Source: Tepidicella baoligensis
GTDB taxonomy: Bacteria; Pseudomonadota; Gammaproteobacteria; Burkholderiales; Burkholderiaceae_C
Reading direction: 5' to 3'
Assembly: GCF_013432195.1 (NCBI RefSeq)
Contig: NZ_JACCDB010000002.1
Location: forward strand, 186,001-250,000
DNA length: 64,000 nucleotides
Positions 16,614 through 28,974 of this stretch are shown here, piece after piece. The translations under genes were made by a program, and so were the position numbers. The notes below the pieces were generated by a model, which saw only the letters and a list, made by a program, of their open reading frames with translations, did no database searches and was not told the origin of the DNA. Every line of letters starts with the position of its first letter. Within the stretch, counting starts at the first letter, position 1.

Positions 16614-19121
16614 ATGAACCATCCTGCATCGACCCTGACCCCGCCGCCTGCGCCGTCGCGGAATGTCTCCCCTCCTTCGCTGCGTTGGCCCACACCCCCT
16701 TACGCCAGCTACGGAGAACACAGCACCAGCTCACCCAGCGGGCTGGAGTGCCTGATCGAAGGCACCAATGGCCAATCGCGCCCCTGCCTGATCAAGGGCC
16801 TGGACCTGCCGGGCAAGACGGCCCTGATTCAAGTGCCGCCCTCGCGAACCGTGATGCCGTTGCGCTTCGACATGTTCCGCCGCATCACCGTCACGCAGCC
16901 CCTGCCTCCCCTTCAGGAAGGCGCAGCGGGCGCCGACACCGCCTTCTCCGAGTTGCTGGGCTTCCGACCGCGCCTGCCCTACAAGCTGACCTTCAAAGAT
17001 GGTCAAGTCGAATCGGGCACCACCATCGGCCACATCGAATCCGAAGAGGGCATTTTCCTGTTCCTGCCCGTCAACGAACAGGACCACGTACAGCGGGTGT
17101 TCATCCCGCAGATGGTGGTGCAGGCATTGCACGTGGGCGAGGCGATCGGCCACGTGTTGGTGCAGCAGCAGGCGGTCACGACCGAGCAGGTCGAACTGGC
17201 TGCCCGTGAACAGGAAAACCTGCGCAATCGCAAGCTTGGCGACTATTTGGTGATCAAGGAAATCGTCAAGCCGGAACAGCTTCTCATGGCGCTGGAGGAG
17301 CAGGCGCGCATGCCCATGGTGCGCATCGGCGAAGCGCTGACGGCGCTGGGATTGGTGACGCAAGCACAGCTCGAAGAGGCGCTGGAGCGGCAGAAAACCG
17401 AGCGCAGCGTCCCGCTGGGCGAACTTCTGGTGCAAAGCGGCCAGCTCACCCGCGACGACCTGCGGATCGCTCTGGCGCGCAAGATGGGCTACCCCGTGGT
17501 CGATCTGGCCAAGTTCCCGGTGGACGCCGAGGCATTGCGCCGGGTGCCGATCGCGCTGGCGCGCCGGCACCGCATCGTGCCGCTGCTGTGGCGCAACGGC
17601 ATGGTCGTGGTCGCGGCCGAAGACCCCTCCAAGCGCGGCATGCTGGAAGAACTGGAGTTCACGCTGCAGTCCAAGGTGGTGGCGGCACTGGCCAGCGGCA
17701 CCCTCGGGCCTCAGGCCATCAATCAGGCCTACGCCCGCTTCGGCCTCGACGAAGGGGCGCCCGGTGCGGTGGAGCCGGCGGCGGATGCCCACCCGTCTTC
17801 CGGCAAGCTGCTCGAATCGCTGGAGATGGAAGTCCAGGAGGACAGCGATCTGGCCGCCGCCCAGATCGAGCAGTCCGACAACTCGCTGGTCAAGCTCATC
17901 AACAGCATCATCATCGAGGCCCATGGGCAAGGGGCGTCGGACATCCACATCGAGACCCATCCGAGCAAACGCAAGGTGCGCATCCGGCTGCGCAAGGACG
18001 GGCGGCTCGTGCCCTACATGGAGCTACCGCACACCTACCGCGCCGCCATCGTCGCACGCATCAAGATCATGTGCGATCTCGACATTTCCGAACGCCGCAA
18101 GCCGCAAGACGGCAAGATCGACTTCGCCAAGTTCTCCCCTCATCACAAACTGGAACTGCGCGTCGCCACCATTCCCACGCTCAACGGTGCCGAAGATGTG
18201 GTGATGCGTCTGCTGTCATCCGCCAAACCACTGTCCATCGACCAGCTCGGCCTGACCCCTCAGAACCTGGCGCGCCTGAGCGAAGCGGTGGAGCGGCCGC
18301 ACGGCATGGTGCTGTGCGTCGGACCCACCGGCTCGGGCAAGACCACCACCCTGCACTCGCTGCTGCAACACATCAACACGCCGGATCGCAAAATCTGGAC
18401 GGCTGAGGACCCGGTCGAGATCAGCAACCCCGATCTGCGCCAGGTGCAAGTCAATCCCAAGATCGACTGGACCTTCGCCAAGGCCCTGCGAGCCTTTCTG
18501 CGCGCCGACCCGGACGTGATCATGGTCGGCGAAATCCGCGACGAAGAAACGGCCCAGGTGGCCATCGAGGCATCCCTCACCGGGCATCTGGTGCTGTCCA
18601 CGCTGCACACCAACAGTGCGCCGGAAACCGTGGTGCGCCTGCTGGATATGGGCATGGACCCGTTCAACTTCGCCGACTCGCTGGTGGCGGTGCTGGCCCA
18701 ACGGCTGGTTCGGCGCCTGTGCAGCGGTTGTATCCAGACCCAGCCCGCCGACGAGGCCTGGGTGGACGAACTGCTGGAGGATTATTTGCACGGCTTTCCC
18801 GTCGCCTTGCGCCCTGACAAGGACCGTCTGCGCGAAGAATGGCTCCAGTCCTATGGGCAGGAAGGGCGCTTCGTTCAGCGCCACTCCACCGGCTGCGCTG
18901 CCTGTGACCAGTCCGGCCTGAAGGGGCGGGTCGGCGTACACGAGCTGCTGGTCATCGACGCCCCGCTGCGCCGCCTGATCCAGCGCAAGGCGCCTTCCGA
19001 GGCGCTGCAAGAGTCCGCCATGACCCACGGCGGATTCCGCAACCTGCGTCAAGACGGCATCCTCAAGGTGCTGCAGGGCCTGACCACCATCGACGAAATT
19101 CGGGCCCATTGCGCGCACTGA
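16614..19121 (+). CDS. GspE/PilB-family secretion ATPase with MshEN-type N-terminal repeats
   Basis: An 835-residue type II secretion/type IV pilus ATPase. The N-terminal about 110 residues are of unclear family. MshEN-like helical repeats follow (about 180-370: LGDYLVIKE, IGEALTALGLVT and LGELLVQSGQLT); such domains can bind c-di-GMP. The ATPase core has Walker A GPTGSGKT at 570-577, the Asp box (ISERRKPQDGKID), Walker B VGEIRDEETA and the His box. The zinc tetracysteine is C703/C706 and C761/C764. No other pilus or secretion genes are adjacent, so the machine it powers cannot be named. Confidence 0.85.
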   Translation: MNHPASTLTPPPAPSRNVSPPSLRWPTPPYASYGEHSTSSPSGLECLIEGTNGQSRPCLIKGLDLPGKTALIQVPPSRTVMPLRFDMFRRITVTQPLPPLQEGAAGADTAFSELLGFRPRLPYKLTFKDGQVESGTTIGHIESEEGIFLFLPVNEQDHVQRVFIPQMVVQALHVGEAIGHVLVQQQAVTTEQVELAAREQENLRNRKLGDYLVIKEIVKPEQLLMALEEQARMPMVRIGEALTALGLVTQAQLEEALERQKTERSVPLGELLVQSGQLTRDDLRIALARKMGYPVVDLAKFPVDAEALRRVPIALARRHRIVPLLWRNGMVVVAAEDPSKRGMLEELEFTLQSKVVAALASGTLGPQAINQAYARFGLDEGAPGAVEPAADAHPSSGKLLESLEMEVQEDSDLAAAQIEQSDNSLVKLINSIIIEAHGQGASDIHIETHPSKRKVRIRLRKDGRLVPYMELPHTYRAAIVARIKIMCDLDISERRKPQDGKIDFAKFSPHHKLELRVATIPTLNGAEDVVMRLLSSAKPLSIDQLGLTPQNLARLSEAVERPHGMVLCVGPTGSGKTTTLHSLLQHINTPDRKIWTAEDPVEISNPDLRQVQVNPKIDWTFAKALRAFLRADPDVIMVGEIRDEETAQVAIEASLTGHLVLSTLHTNSAPETVVRLLDMGMDPFNFADSLVAVLAQRLVRRLCSGCIQTQPADEAWVDELLEDYLHGFPVALRPDKDRLREEWLQSYGQEGRFVQRHSTGCAACDQSGLKGRVGVHELLVIDAPLRRLIQRKAPSEALQESAMTHGGFRNLRQDGILKVLQGLTTIDEIRAHCAH

Positions 19122-19197
19122 CGCCCCCCGGCCTGGCGCAGGTACGCCGCGATTGCGTCACGCCGCTGGTACCACGCACCGGCTCCTGCCGCGGAGG

Positions 19198-21990
<2,793 letters not shown>

Positions 21991-21994
21991 GGCA

Positions 21995-22106
21995 CTCACC
22001 TGGATGATAGGAATCAGGTGAGCGCGGTTGATGCGGGAAACCAAGCCTGACGCTGCCCACACGGCCCGCTTCGGGCCGCGCGGCAGCGCTGCAGCGCTCC
22101 TTGGTG
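21995..22106 (-). promoter_or_regulatory. S-adenosylhomocysteine (SAH) riboswitch of metH, with expression platform
   Basis: On the minus strand the RNA has the SAH aptamer signature CCAAGGAGCGCTGC, later CAGGCTTGG and AACCGCGCTC. ACCAAG (22100-22105) pairs with CTTGGT (22040-22045). GAGCGC (22094-22099) pairs with GCGCTC (22020-22025) as the pseudoknot. CTCACCTG (22015-22022) can instead pair perfectly with CAGGTGAG (21995-22002), which contains the metH SD. The two pairings share the bases CTC at 22020-22022. SAH binding would therefore free the SD and switch metH on. Confidence 0.85.
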
Positions 22107-22116
22107 GACCGGTATT

Positions 22117-22884
22117 TTACCGGGCTGCGTTCAGGAAAGCCTCCAGCAGCGGGCTGCAATCCAGCATGTCGTCGCCGAGGTGGTGAAACTCGGGGTGCCA
22201 CTGCACCCCGCACACGAAGCTGCGCCCGTTCCAGCGTATGGCCTCGATCACCCCGTCGGGGGCCGTGGCTTCGACCACCACGTCCTTGCCCAGCCGGTTC
22301 ACCGCCTGATGGTGGATGGAGGCCACCTTGCCACCCGGCACCTTGAACCAGTCCTTCATCTTGCCGTCGGCCGTGAAGGCCACTTCATGCACGTTGCGGT
22401 CGTACTCGTGGCTTTCATGGCCCAGGCTGCCGGGACACTGGGTGGGCAAATCCTGATAGAGGCTGCCGCCCAGTGCCACATTGATGAGCTGCATGCCCCG
22501 GCAAATGCCCAGAATCGGCTTGCCAGCCTCCATGAATTCGTGCACCAGCTCCAGCTCGTAGGCATCACGCACCGGGTCACCGCTCCATTCGGGCTTGAGC
22601 GGCTCCTCGCCATAGGCGCGGGGGCTCACGTCGGCGCCACCCTGCAGCAACAAGCCATCGAGGTAGTCCGCATAGTCACGGATGCGAATATTGCTGCGCA
22701 TCAACGCGCCGTCGGACAGCACCGAAGGCACCATCAGCACCAGCGTGTCGCGCGAGGCTGCCCACTGCGCCACCGACTGCTCCAGCACCTGCAAGGTCTT
22801 GGTTTTCAGGCCGGTGCCTCCGGTTTCGGGGTGGAAGATCCGGGCGGACAGACCGATGTGAACGGGGCGGCGGCGGCCAAGCAT
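22117..22884 (-). CDS. Class I glutamine amidotransferase, gamma-glutamyl-gamma-aminobutyrate hydrolase-like
   Basis: A peptidase C26/PuuD-type amidotransferase of 255 residues. The nucleophile elbow is GICRGMQLINVALGG, and the catalytic His and Glu are in GVQWHPEF. SIHHQAV is also conserved. Family members hydrolyse gamma-glutamyl amides in polyamine degradation, but no other puu genes are near, so the substrate is open. The ATG at 22884 is preceded by AGGAG five bases upstream, better than the GTG six bases further out. A TetR gene follows on the same strand. Confidence 0.78.
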   Translation of the reverse strand: MLGRRRPVHIGLSARIFHPETGGTGLKTKTLQVLEQSVAQWAASRDTLVLMVPSVLSDGALMRSNIRIRDYADYLDGLLLQGGADVSPRAYGEEPLKPEWSGDPVRDAYELELVHEFMEAGKPILGICRGMQLINVALGGSLYQDLPTQCPGSLGHESHEYDRNVHEVAFTADGKMKDWFKVPGGKVASIHHQAVNRLGKDVVVEATAPDGVIEAIRWNGRSFVCGVQWHPEFHHLGDDMLDCSPLLEAFLNAAR

Positions 22885-22905
22885 AGACACTCCTGCAAAC
22901 GGGTT

Positions 22906-23523
22906 TCAGATTTTCGGTCGGACGTCGTGCATCTGCAAAAACAGGTCCACCGCCTCGACCACATGCCGGCGGGTCGCTTCGGCGTCCCGCTGCGGCGGCA
23001 AGCCATAGATCGCCCGCACGATATCCAGTCCGATCCACATGCCGAGCAGGTGTTCCGCATCACGTTCAGGATGAGGAAACCGCGCCAGGCCAGCCCGGTC
23101 GGCCGCGGCCATCCAGCTCGCGAGGCGGTCCACCGTGAAGCGCGGCCCCAGGCCGAACAGCAGGGCGGCATCCTGCTCGGACAGACCCTGTAGGCCAGCA
23201 ATCGCGCGCACGAAACGCCGGTAGGCATCGCGGTGGACGAATGCCAGCAACCGCTGGCCGAGCTCGACCAGCGCCCCGCGCACCCCGAGCGCGTCGGCGG
23301 GAATGACGTCCAACCCTCCCGACAGGTCACGCACGCAGGCCTGCACGACCGCATCCAACATGGCCTGCCGATTCGCGTAACGGGTATAGACCGTGGCGCG
23401 CGACACCCCGGCCCGGCGTGCCACCGCTTCCATGGAGCACCCCTGCGGCCCCTCGGTGAGCAACAACTCGGTGGCTGCCTCGAGGATGGCCTGGTCTTTC
23501 GCGAGATCTACCGGGCGCGGCAT
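22906..23523 (-). CDS. TetR/AcrR family repressor
   Basis: This is a 205-residue regulator. The N-terminal helix-turn-helix (ILEAATELLLTEGPQGCSMEAVARRAGVSRATVYTRYANRQAMLD, in several conserved blocks) gives family membership; the ligand domain is unassigned. The ATG at 23523 gives MPRPVDLAKDQ with GGGAGAGGG upstream. It is divergent from the RND efflux operon, so it most likely represses that operon and is relieved by a pump substrate. Confidence 0.9.
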   Translation of the reverse strand: MPRPVDLAKDQAILEAATELLLTEGPQGCSMEAVARRAGVSRATVYTRYANRQAMLDAVVQACVRDLSGGLDVIPADALGVRGALVELGQRLLAFVHRDAYRRFVRAIAGLQGLSEQDAALLFGLGPRFTVDRLASWMAAADRAGLARFPHPERDAEHLLGMWIGLDIVRAIYGLPPQRDAEATRRHVVEAVDLFLQMHDVRPKI

Positions 23524-23582
23524 GAGCCCTCTCCCGTGTACCAGGAGCAGCGGAAGGGAAATACCTCCTGATCCGAATTTCT

Positions 23583-23600
23583 GTACAACATTGTTCAATA
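23583..23600. promoter_or_regulatory. Candidate TetR operator in the tetR-RND intergenic region
   Basis: The 114-base divergent intergenic region contains the inverted repeat AACA-T-TGTT (23587-23595) in the context GTACAACATTGTTCAATA. It is close to the centre, where a repressor could cover both promoters. The dyad is short, so this is a suggestion only. Confidence 0.3.
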
Positions 23601-23637
23601 ATAGCGCCTGTCTTTTTTTGAGCGCCCCTTACACGCC

Positions 23638-24723
23638 ATGAATCCTCCTGCATTCTGGGCCCGAGCCGCCTTGGCCTTGGTGTTCGTCCCATTGATTTCG
23701 GGCCTGACGGCCTGTTCACGCCCGGCTGCCCCCTCGGAGACAGCCTCCCCGGCTCCCTGGGTGCGCATGGCAGCGATCGAAGATGCGACGAACTCCACTC
23801 AGGTGTTGTCCGGCACGGTCAAGGCTCGCCTGGAGTCGCCAGTGGCGTTCCAGATCGGCGGCCGGGTGTTGACGCGCCATGTGGAAGCGGGGCAAACGGT
23901 GCGGACAGGGCAATTGCTGTTCTCGCTCGACCCCAGGGATGTCGAAGCCAGTGAACAGGCCGCCCGCGCCCAACTGGCCGCTGCGGAAGCGGCCATGGTC
24001 ACGGCGCAACGGGAGCTGGAACGTCAGCGCCGGCTCGTCGAGCAAGGCTTTGTGAGCGCGCAGACACTGGACCGGCTCGAACTCGCGCTGCGCGACGCCC
24101 TGAGCCGACTGGATGCTGCCCGCGCCCAGGCCACCCAGGCCCGCAACGCCCGAGGCTACGCCGACCTCCGCGCCCCTGGCAACGGCGTGATCACCGAAGT
24201 CTCCGGGGAAGCCGGGCAGGTGGTATCGGCCGGGCAAGGGCTGGCGGTGCTGGCACTGGCCGGTGAGCGCGAGGTGGAGGTGTACCTGCCTTCGGCCGTC
24301 GCCCCTCGCAAGGGCAGCGTCACCAACCTGCAGGGTTCGACCGCATCGGTGGAACTGCGTGAGGTGGCCGGTGCGGCGGACCCGCAAAGCCGCACCTGGC
24401 GTGCGCGCTACCGCATCGAAGGCCCGGTGGCGACCGAGGACTGGCCACTGGGGGCCGTGGTACGGTTGAGCCTGGTGCGGGCGAACGCTGAATCGACCGG
24501 CGCAGACCAGCGGATTCCGCTCGGGGCGCTGGACGAGCGTGCCGACGGTCCCCGCATATGGCGTGTGGTCAACGGCCAGGCCGAACCGATCCCGGTGGAG
24601 GTGCTGGCACTGGACGCCAGCCATGCGCGCATCCGCAGCCCGCTGGCCACGGGTGATCGAGTGATTGCCCTCGGCACCCACCGGCTGACGCCGGGCATGG
24701 CCGTGCGGGAGCTGACCCCATGA
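23638..24723 (+). CDS. RND efflux periplasmic adaptor lipoprotein (membrane fusion protein)
   Basis: The protein has a lipoprotein signal with lipobox LTAC (Cys at about residue 26). The biotinyl-lipoyl half-motifs are VAFQIGGRVLTRHVEAGQTVRTGQLLFSLD and LRAPGNGVITEVSGEAGQVV in overlapping conserved blocks. A coiled-coil hairpin lies between them (about 100-165), and beta-barrel and membrane-proximal domains follow. The length is 361 residues. It connects the inner-membrane pump to an outer-membrane channel, which is not encoded here. Its stop overlaps the pump start as ATGA. Confidence 0.92.
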   Translation: MNPPAFWARAALALVFVPLISGLTACSRPAAPSETASPAPWVRMAAIEDATNSTQVLSGTVKARLESPVAFQIGGRVLTRHVEAGQTVRTGQLLFSLDPRDVEASEQAARAQLAAAEAAMVTAQRELERQRRLVEQGFVSAQTLDRLELALRDALSRLDAARAQATQARNARGYADLRAPGNGVITEVSGEAGQVVSAGQGLAVLALAGEREVEVYLPSAVAPRKGSVTNLQGSTASVELREVAGAADPQSRTWRARYRIEGPVATEDWPLGAVVRLSLVRANAESTGADQRIPLGALDERADGPRIWRVVNGQAEPIPVEVLALDASHARIRSPLATGDRVIALGTHRLTPGMAVRELTP

Positions 24724-27700
24724 GTTTTCCCAACCTCTCGGCGCTCGCCGTGCGCGAGCGCGCCATCACGCTGTTTTTCATCCTGCTGTCGGTGATGGCG
24801 GGTATTTATGCCTTCTTGTCGCTTGGCCGCGCTGAAGACCCGGCCTTCACGGTGCGTGTGATGGTGGTCTCGGCCATCTGGCCCGGCGCCACCACCGAGC
24901 AGATGCAGTCGCAGGTGGTGGACAGGCTGGAAAAGCGCATCCAGGAGGTCGAATACCTCTACAAGATCGAAACCACCATCCACCCTGGCCGGGCCGACAT
25001 TCAGGTGGAGTTCCACGACCACACCCCCAGCGCCAAGGTACCCGATCTGTTCTACGAGGTGCGCAAGCGCATGTCCGACGAAGCCCCTCGCCTGCCCCGC
25101 GGCGTGATCGGCCCCATCGTCAACGACGACTTCGCCGACGTGTACTTTTCTCTCATGGCATTGACAGCCCCGGGGCTGGAGATGCGTGAGCTGACTCGTG
25201 AGGCCGAGGCCATCCGCGACCGGCTGCAACGCGTCCCCGGCCTACACAAAGCCGTGCTGCTGGCCGAGCGGCCCGAGCGCGTGTTCATCGACTTCGACAT
25301 GGCCCGGCTCAACCAGCTCGGGCTCTCGCCCCAGGCGGTGTTCGACGCCATCGACGCCAGCAACCAGCTGGTACCCGCCGGCGCACTCGACCTGGACGGC
25401 CCCCGCGCCTATCTGCGCGTGGTCGCGGACCTCTCGGACCCCGAGCAGCTGGCCGCCCTGCCGCTGCGCATCGGCCAGCGGCTGTTGCGGCTCGGCGATA
25501 TCGCCACCGTGCGTCAAGGCTACGAAGACCCGCCGTCCTATCTGGTGCGCAACCGTGGCGTGGACGCGATGCTGCTTGGCGTGGTGATGGCCAAAGGCGA
25601 AAACGGACTGGCCTTCGGCCAACGGCTGGCAGCCTTCGTCGAGGCCGAACAGGCCCGCCTGCCGCTGGGCATGGAGCTCAGCATGCTGACCAACCAGACC
25701 GACGCCATCGCCCAGGCCGTGAACCTGTTCCAGATCAAGTTCCTGGTGGCCGTTGCCGTGGTGATGGGCGTGAGCATGCTGGCCATCGGTTTTCGCGCCG
25801 GGTTGGTGGTGGGCATCGCGGTGCCGCTCACGCTGGGTTTGACCTTCCTGCTCATGAAGCTCACCCACGTCAACCTCGACCGTATCACGCTCGGCGCGCT
25901 CATCATTGCGCTGGGCCTGTTGGTGGACGACGCCATCATCGCCATCGAAATGATGATCGTGAAGATGGAGGAAGGCTGGGACCGTGTGCGCGCTGCCACC
26001 TACGCCTGGAACGTGACGGCAGCGCCGATGCTGTTCGGCACCCTGGTCACCGTGGCCGGGTTCGTGCCCATCGGCTTCGCCCAGTCCGGTGTGGGCGAAT
26101 ATGCGGGCAACATTTTCTGGGTACTGGCCTATGCGCTGATCGTCTCGTGGGTCGTGGCCGTCACCTTCACGCCCTACCTGGGCGTGAAAATGTTGCCGAA
26201 CTACACCAAGCACGAGACCGGCAGCCTGTACCAGACGCCCCTGTACCGCCGGCTGCGGGCACTCATCACCGCCTGCGTGCAGTACCGCAAGAGTGTGGTG
26301 GCCGGTACCGTGCTGCTGCTGGTGCTCAGCGTCTTCGCCATGGCCAACGTGGTGCAAAAACAGTTCTTCCCCGGCTCCGACCGGCCCGAAGTGCTGATCA
26401 GCGTCAACCTGCCACAAGGCAGCAGCATCCACACGACCGACGCCGTGGTGCGCCGTATCGAAAACATCCTGGCCAACATGCCCGAGGTGCGCACGCTGTC
26501 GTCCTACGTGGGGGCGGGTGCGCCACGCTTCTTCATCTCCGCGAACCCGGAACAGCCCGATCCGGCCTTCGCCAAACTCATCGCCATCGGTTACGACCAA
26601 GCCACACGCGACCGCATCATTGCCGAATTGCAATCGCGCATCGATAAGGGCGAGTTCCCCGATGCGCGCGTGCGCGTGACGCGCCTGCTCTTCGGCCCCC
26701 CCGTTCCTTGGCCGGTGAGCTTTCGCATCATCGGCCCCGACCCGGCGGAGCTGCGCCGCATCGGTAACGAGCTGCGCTTGCTCATGGAAGCCCACCCCCA
26801 CACCTTCAACACCCACCTGGACTGGGACGAACGAGCCCCTGTATTGCACCTGAACACCGACCTCGACCGGCTGCGCCAGATGGGCCTGACGCCGCGCGAC
26901 GTGGCGCAGCAACTGCAATTCCAGCTCGACGGCGTGCCGGTCACCGAGGTGCGACAAGACGTGCGCACCGTAGAGGTCCGCGCACGGGCCGAACGCGCGG
27001 CGGGCGTGCTGTTGCCCGAGCAGATTGAATTGCGTACCCCGGACGGGCGGCAGATCGCGCTCTCGCAACTGGGCCCGATCGAGGTCCGTTACGAGGACCC
27101 GGTGATCAAACGCTACAACCGCGAGCGCTTCCTGGCCGTGCACACCGACGTGGCCGGCGCCCAACCGCCCGACGTGTCCAACGCGCTGTGGCGCCAGATG
27201 GCGGACTTTCGCGCGCGCCTGCCCGAAGGCTACCGCATCGACATCGGGGGGTCGGTCGAGGCCTCCGGCAAAGCCGACAGCTCCATCCAGAAGCTGCAAC
27301 CGCTGATGGTGGCGCTGATGCTGATTTTCGTGATGCTGCAGATGCGCTCGTTCTCGGGCACCTTCATGGTGGTGGCCACCGCGCCGCTGGGGCTGATCGG
27401 CGCGGTGTTCGCGCTGCTGTTGTTCAACCAGCCCTTCGGCTTCGTGGCGCTGCTGGGTCTGATCGGCCTGGCCGGCATCCTCATGCGCAACACCATGATC
27501 CTGACGCAGCAGGTGCAGGACAACTTCCACGAAGGCATGGAGGCCTGGCCAGCGGTGGTGGAGGCCGCCGTGCAACGCGCCCGACCCGTGATCCTGACTG
27601 CGCTCGCCGCCGTGCTGGCCTTCGTGCCCCTGACCTTCGACCTGTTCTGGGGGCCGTTGGCTTATGTGCTGATCGGCGGCGTGGCCGTGGGCACCGTGAT

Positions 27701-27770
27701 CACGCTGCTGTTCGTGCCAGCGCTGTATGCGCTGTGGTTCCGGCTGGACAAGGCACCTGCCGCCACATGA
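24720..27770 (+). CDS. RND efflux transporter permease (HAE1/AcrB superfamily)
   Basis: A 1016-residue proton-driven inner-membrane pump. It shows the internal duplication of the family: an N-terminal helix, a large periplasmic loop, six helices, then the same again. The proton-relay Asp pair is in LGLLVDDAIIAIEMM in TM4. The sequence fits the less-studied AcrB branch typical of two-gene TetR-linked operons. Substrate specificity cannot be told from sequence. It is translationally coupled to the adaptor, and the gene ends 30 bases before convergent ychF. Confidence 0.93.
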   Translation: MSFPNLSALAVRERAITLFFILLSVMAGIYAFLSLGRAEDPAFTVRVMVVSAIWPGATTEQMQSQVVDRLEKRIQEVEYLYKIETTIHPGRADIQVEFHDHTPSAKVPDLFYEVRKRMSDEAPRLPRGVIGPIVNDDFADVYFSLMALTAPGLEMRELTREAEAIRDRLQRVPGLHKAVLLAERPERVFIDFDMARLNQLGLSPQAVFDAIDASNQLVPAGALDLDGPRAYLRVVADLSDPEQLAALPLRIGQRLLRLGDIATVRQGYEDPPSYLVRNRGVDAMLLGVVMAKGENGLAFGQRLAAFVEAEQARLPLGMELSMLTNQTDAIAQAVNLFQIKFLVAVAVVMGVSMLAIGFRAGLVVGIAVPLTLGLTFLLMKLTHVNLDRITLGALIIALGLLVDDAIIAIEMMIVKMEEGWDRVRAATYAWNVTAAPMLFGTLVTVAGFVPIGFAQSGVGEYAGNIFWVLAYALIVSWVVAVTFTPYLGVKMLPNYTKHETGSLYQTPLYRRLRALITACVQYRKSVVAGTVLLLVLSVFAMANVVQKQFFPGSDRPEVLISVNLPQGSSIHTTDAVVRRIENILANMPEVRTLSSYVGAGAPRFFISANPEQPDPAFAKLIAIGYDQATRDRIIAELQSRIDKGEFPDARVRVTRLLFGPPVPWPVSFRIIGPDPAELRRIGNELRLLMEAHPHTFNTHLDWDERAPVLHLNTDLDRLRQMGLTPRDVAQQLQFQLDGVPVTEVRQDVRTVEVRARAERAAGVLLPEQIELRTPDGRQIALSQLGPIEVRYEDPVIKRYNRERFLAVHTDVAGAQPPDVSNALWRQMADFRARLPEGYRIDIGGSVEASGKADSSIQKLQPLMVALMLIFVMLQMRSFSGTFMVVATAPLGLIGAVFALLLFNQPFGFVALLGLIGLAGILMRNTMILTQQVQDNFHEGMEAWPAVVEAAVQRARPVILTALAAVLAFVPLTFDLFWGPLAYVLIGGVAVGTVITLLFVPALYALWFRLDKAPAAT

Positions 27771-27800
27771 TGCAGCACATCACGCGATGCCTGATCCGGC

Positions 27801-28895
27801 TCAAACGTTGAACAGGAAATTCATCACATCGCCATCCTTGACGACGTACTCCTTGCCCTCGGCGCGCATCTTGCCGGCGTCCTTGGCCCCTTGCTCGCCC
27901 CGGTAGGCGATGTAGTCGTCGAACGCGATGGTCTGGGCGCGGATGAAGCCGCGCTCGAAATCGCCGTGGATCACGCCGGCCGCCTGCGGCGCGGTGGCAC
28001 CGATGGGGATGGTCCAGGCGCGCACCTCCTTTACCCCGGCGGTGAAATAGGTTTGCAAGCCCAACAGCTTGAAACCGGCGCGGATCAGGCGGTTCAGGCC
28101 AGGCTCGTCCTGGCCCAACTCCTTCAGGAATTCGAGCCGGTCGGCATCGTCCATCTCGGCCAGCTCGGCCTCGATCTTGGCGCAGATCGCCACCACCGGC
28201 GCGTTCTGTGCGGCGGCGTAGTCACGCAGACGGTCCAGCAGGGGGTTGTTGTCGAAACCGTCCTCGGCCACGTTGCCCACGAACATGGCTGGCTTGGCGG
28301 TGATCAGGCACAGCGGCTTGAGCAACGCGCGCTCCTGGTCGTTGAGTTCCAGCGTGCGCACCGGCCTGCCTTCGTTGAGCACGGCCTGCACCTTGCCCAG
28401 CAAGGCCACCATGGCCGTCGCTTCCTTGTCGTTGCCACTCTTGGCCGCCTTGGTGTAGCGCTGCAAGGCTTTTTCCACCGTGCCCAGGTCGGCCAGGCAG
28501 AGTTCGGTCTGGATGACCTCGATGTCGGCGATCGGGTCCACCTTGCCGGCCACATGAATCACGTTCGGGTCTTCGAAACAGCGCACCACGTTGACGATGG
28601 CATCCGTCTCGCGGATGTGGGCCAAGAACTGGTTGCCCAACCCCTCTCCCTTGCTGGCTCCGGCCACCAAACCCGCAATGTCCACGAACTCCACGATGGC
28701 GGGCACGACCCGCTCCGGCTTCACAATATCGGCCAACTGCTGCAACCGTGGATCCGGCACCTCGACCACGCCCACATTGGGCTCGATGGTGCAAAAGGGA
28801 TAGTTCTCCGCCGCAATGCCCGCCTTGGTCAGGGCGTTGAACAGGGTGGATTTGCCGACGTTGGGCAGGCCGACGATGCCGCACTTGAGACTCAT
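27801..28895 (-). CDS. ychF: Redox-regulated ATPase YchF (OLA1 type)
   Basis: An Obg-related P-loop NTPase of 364 residues that prefers ATP. Walker [13 protein letters not shown] is at the start, [20 protein letters not shown] carries switch II, and NVAEDG takes the place of the G4 NKxD. A coiled-coil insertion and a C-terminal TGS domain ([20 protein letters not shown]) follow. The ATG at 28895 gives the standard [15 protein letters not shown] start. It usually sits next to pth; that gene is not adjacent here. Confidence 0.96.
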   Translation of the reverse strand: MSLKCGIVGLPNVGKSTLFNALTKAGIAAENYPFCTIEPNVGVVEVPDPRLQQLADIVKPERVVPAIVEFVDIAGLVAGASKGEGLGNQFLAHIRETDAIVNVVRCFEDPNVIHVAGKVDPIADIEVIQTELCLADLGTVEKALQRYTKAAKSGNDKEATAMVALLGKVQAVLNEGRPVRTLELNDQERALLKPLCLITAKPAMFVGNVAEDGFDNNPLLDRLRDYAAAQNAPVVAICAKIEAELAEMDDADRLEFLKELGQDEPGLNRLIRAGFKLLGLQTYFTAGVKEVRAWTIPIGATAPQAAGVIHGDFERGFIRAQTIAFDDYIAYRGEQGAKDAGKMRAEGKEYVVKDGDVMNFLFNV

Positions 28896-28974
28896 GTAAG
28901 CCTTTGAAGTATCTGAAAAGGGCATGATTTTACCGAGCACACCCAACCGCCCGAACCCATTACACTCGGCCACG

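Noticed and set aside
25242-27575. 777-codon minus-strand frame opposite the RND pump
   Set aside because: Same composition artefact; low-complexity His/Gln-rich translation antisense to a certain gene.
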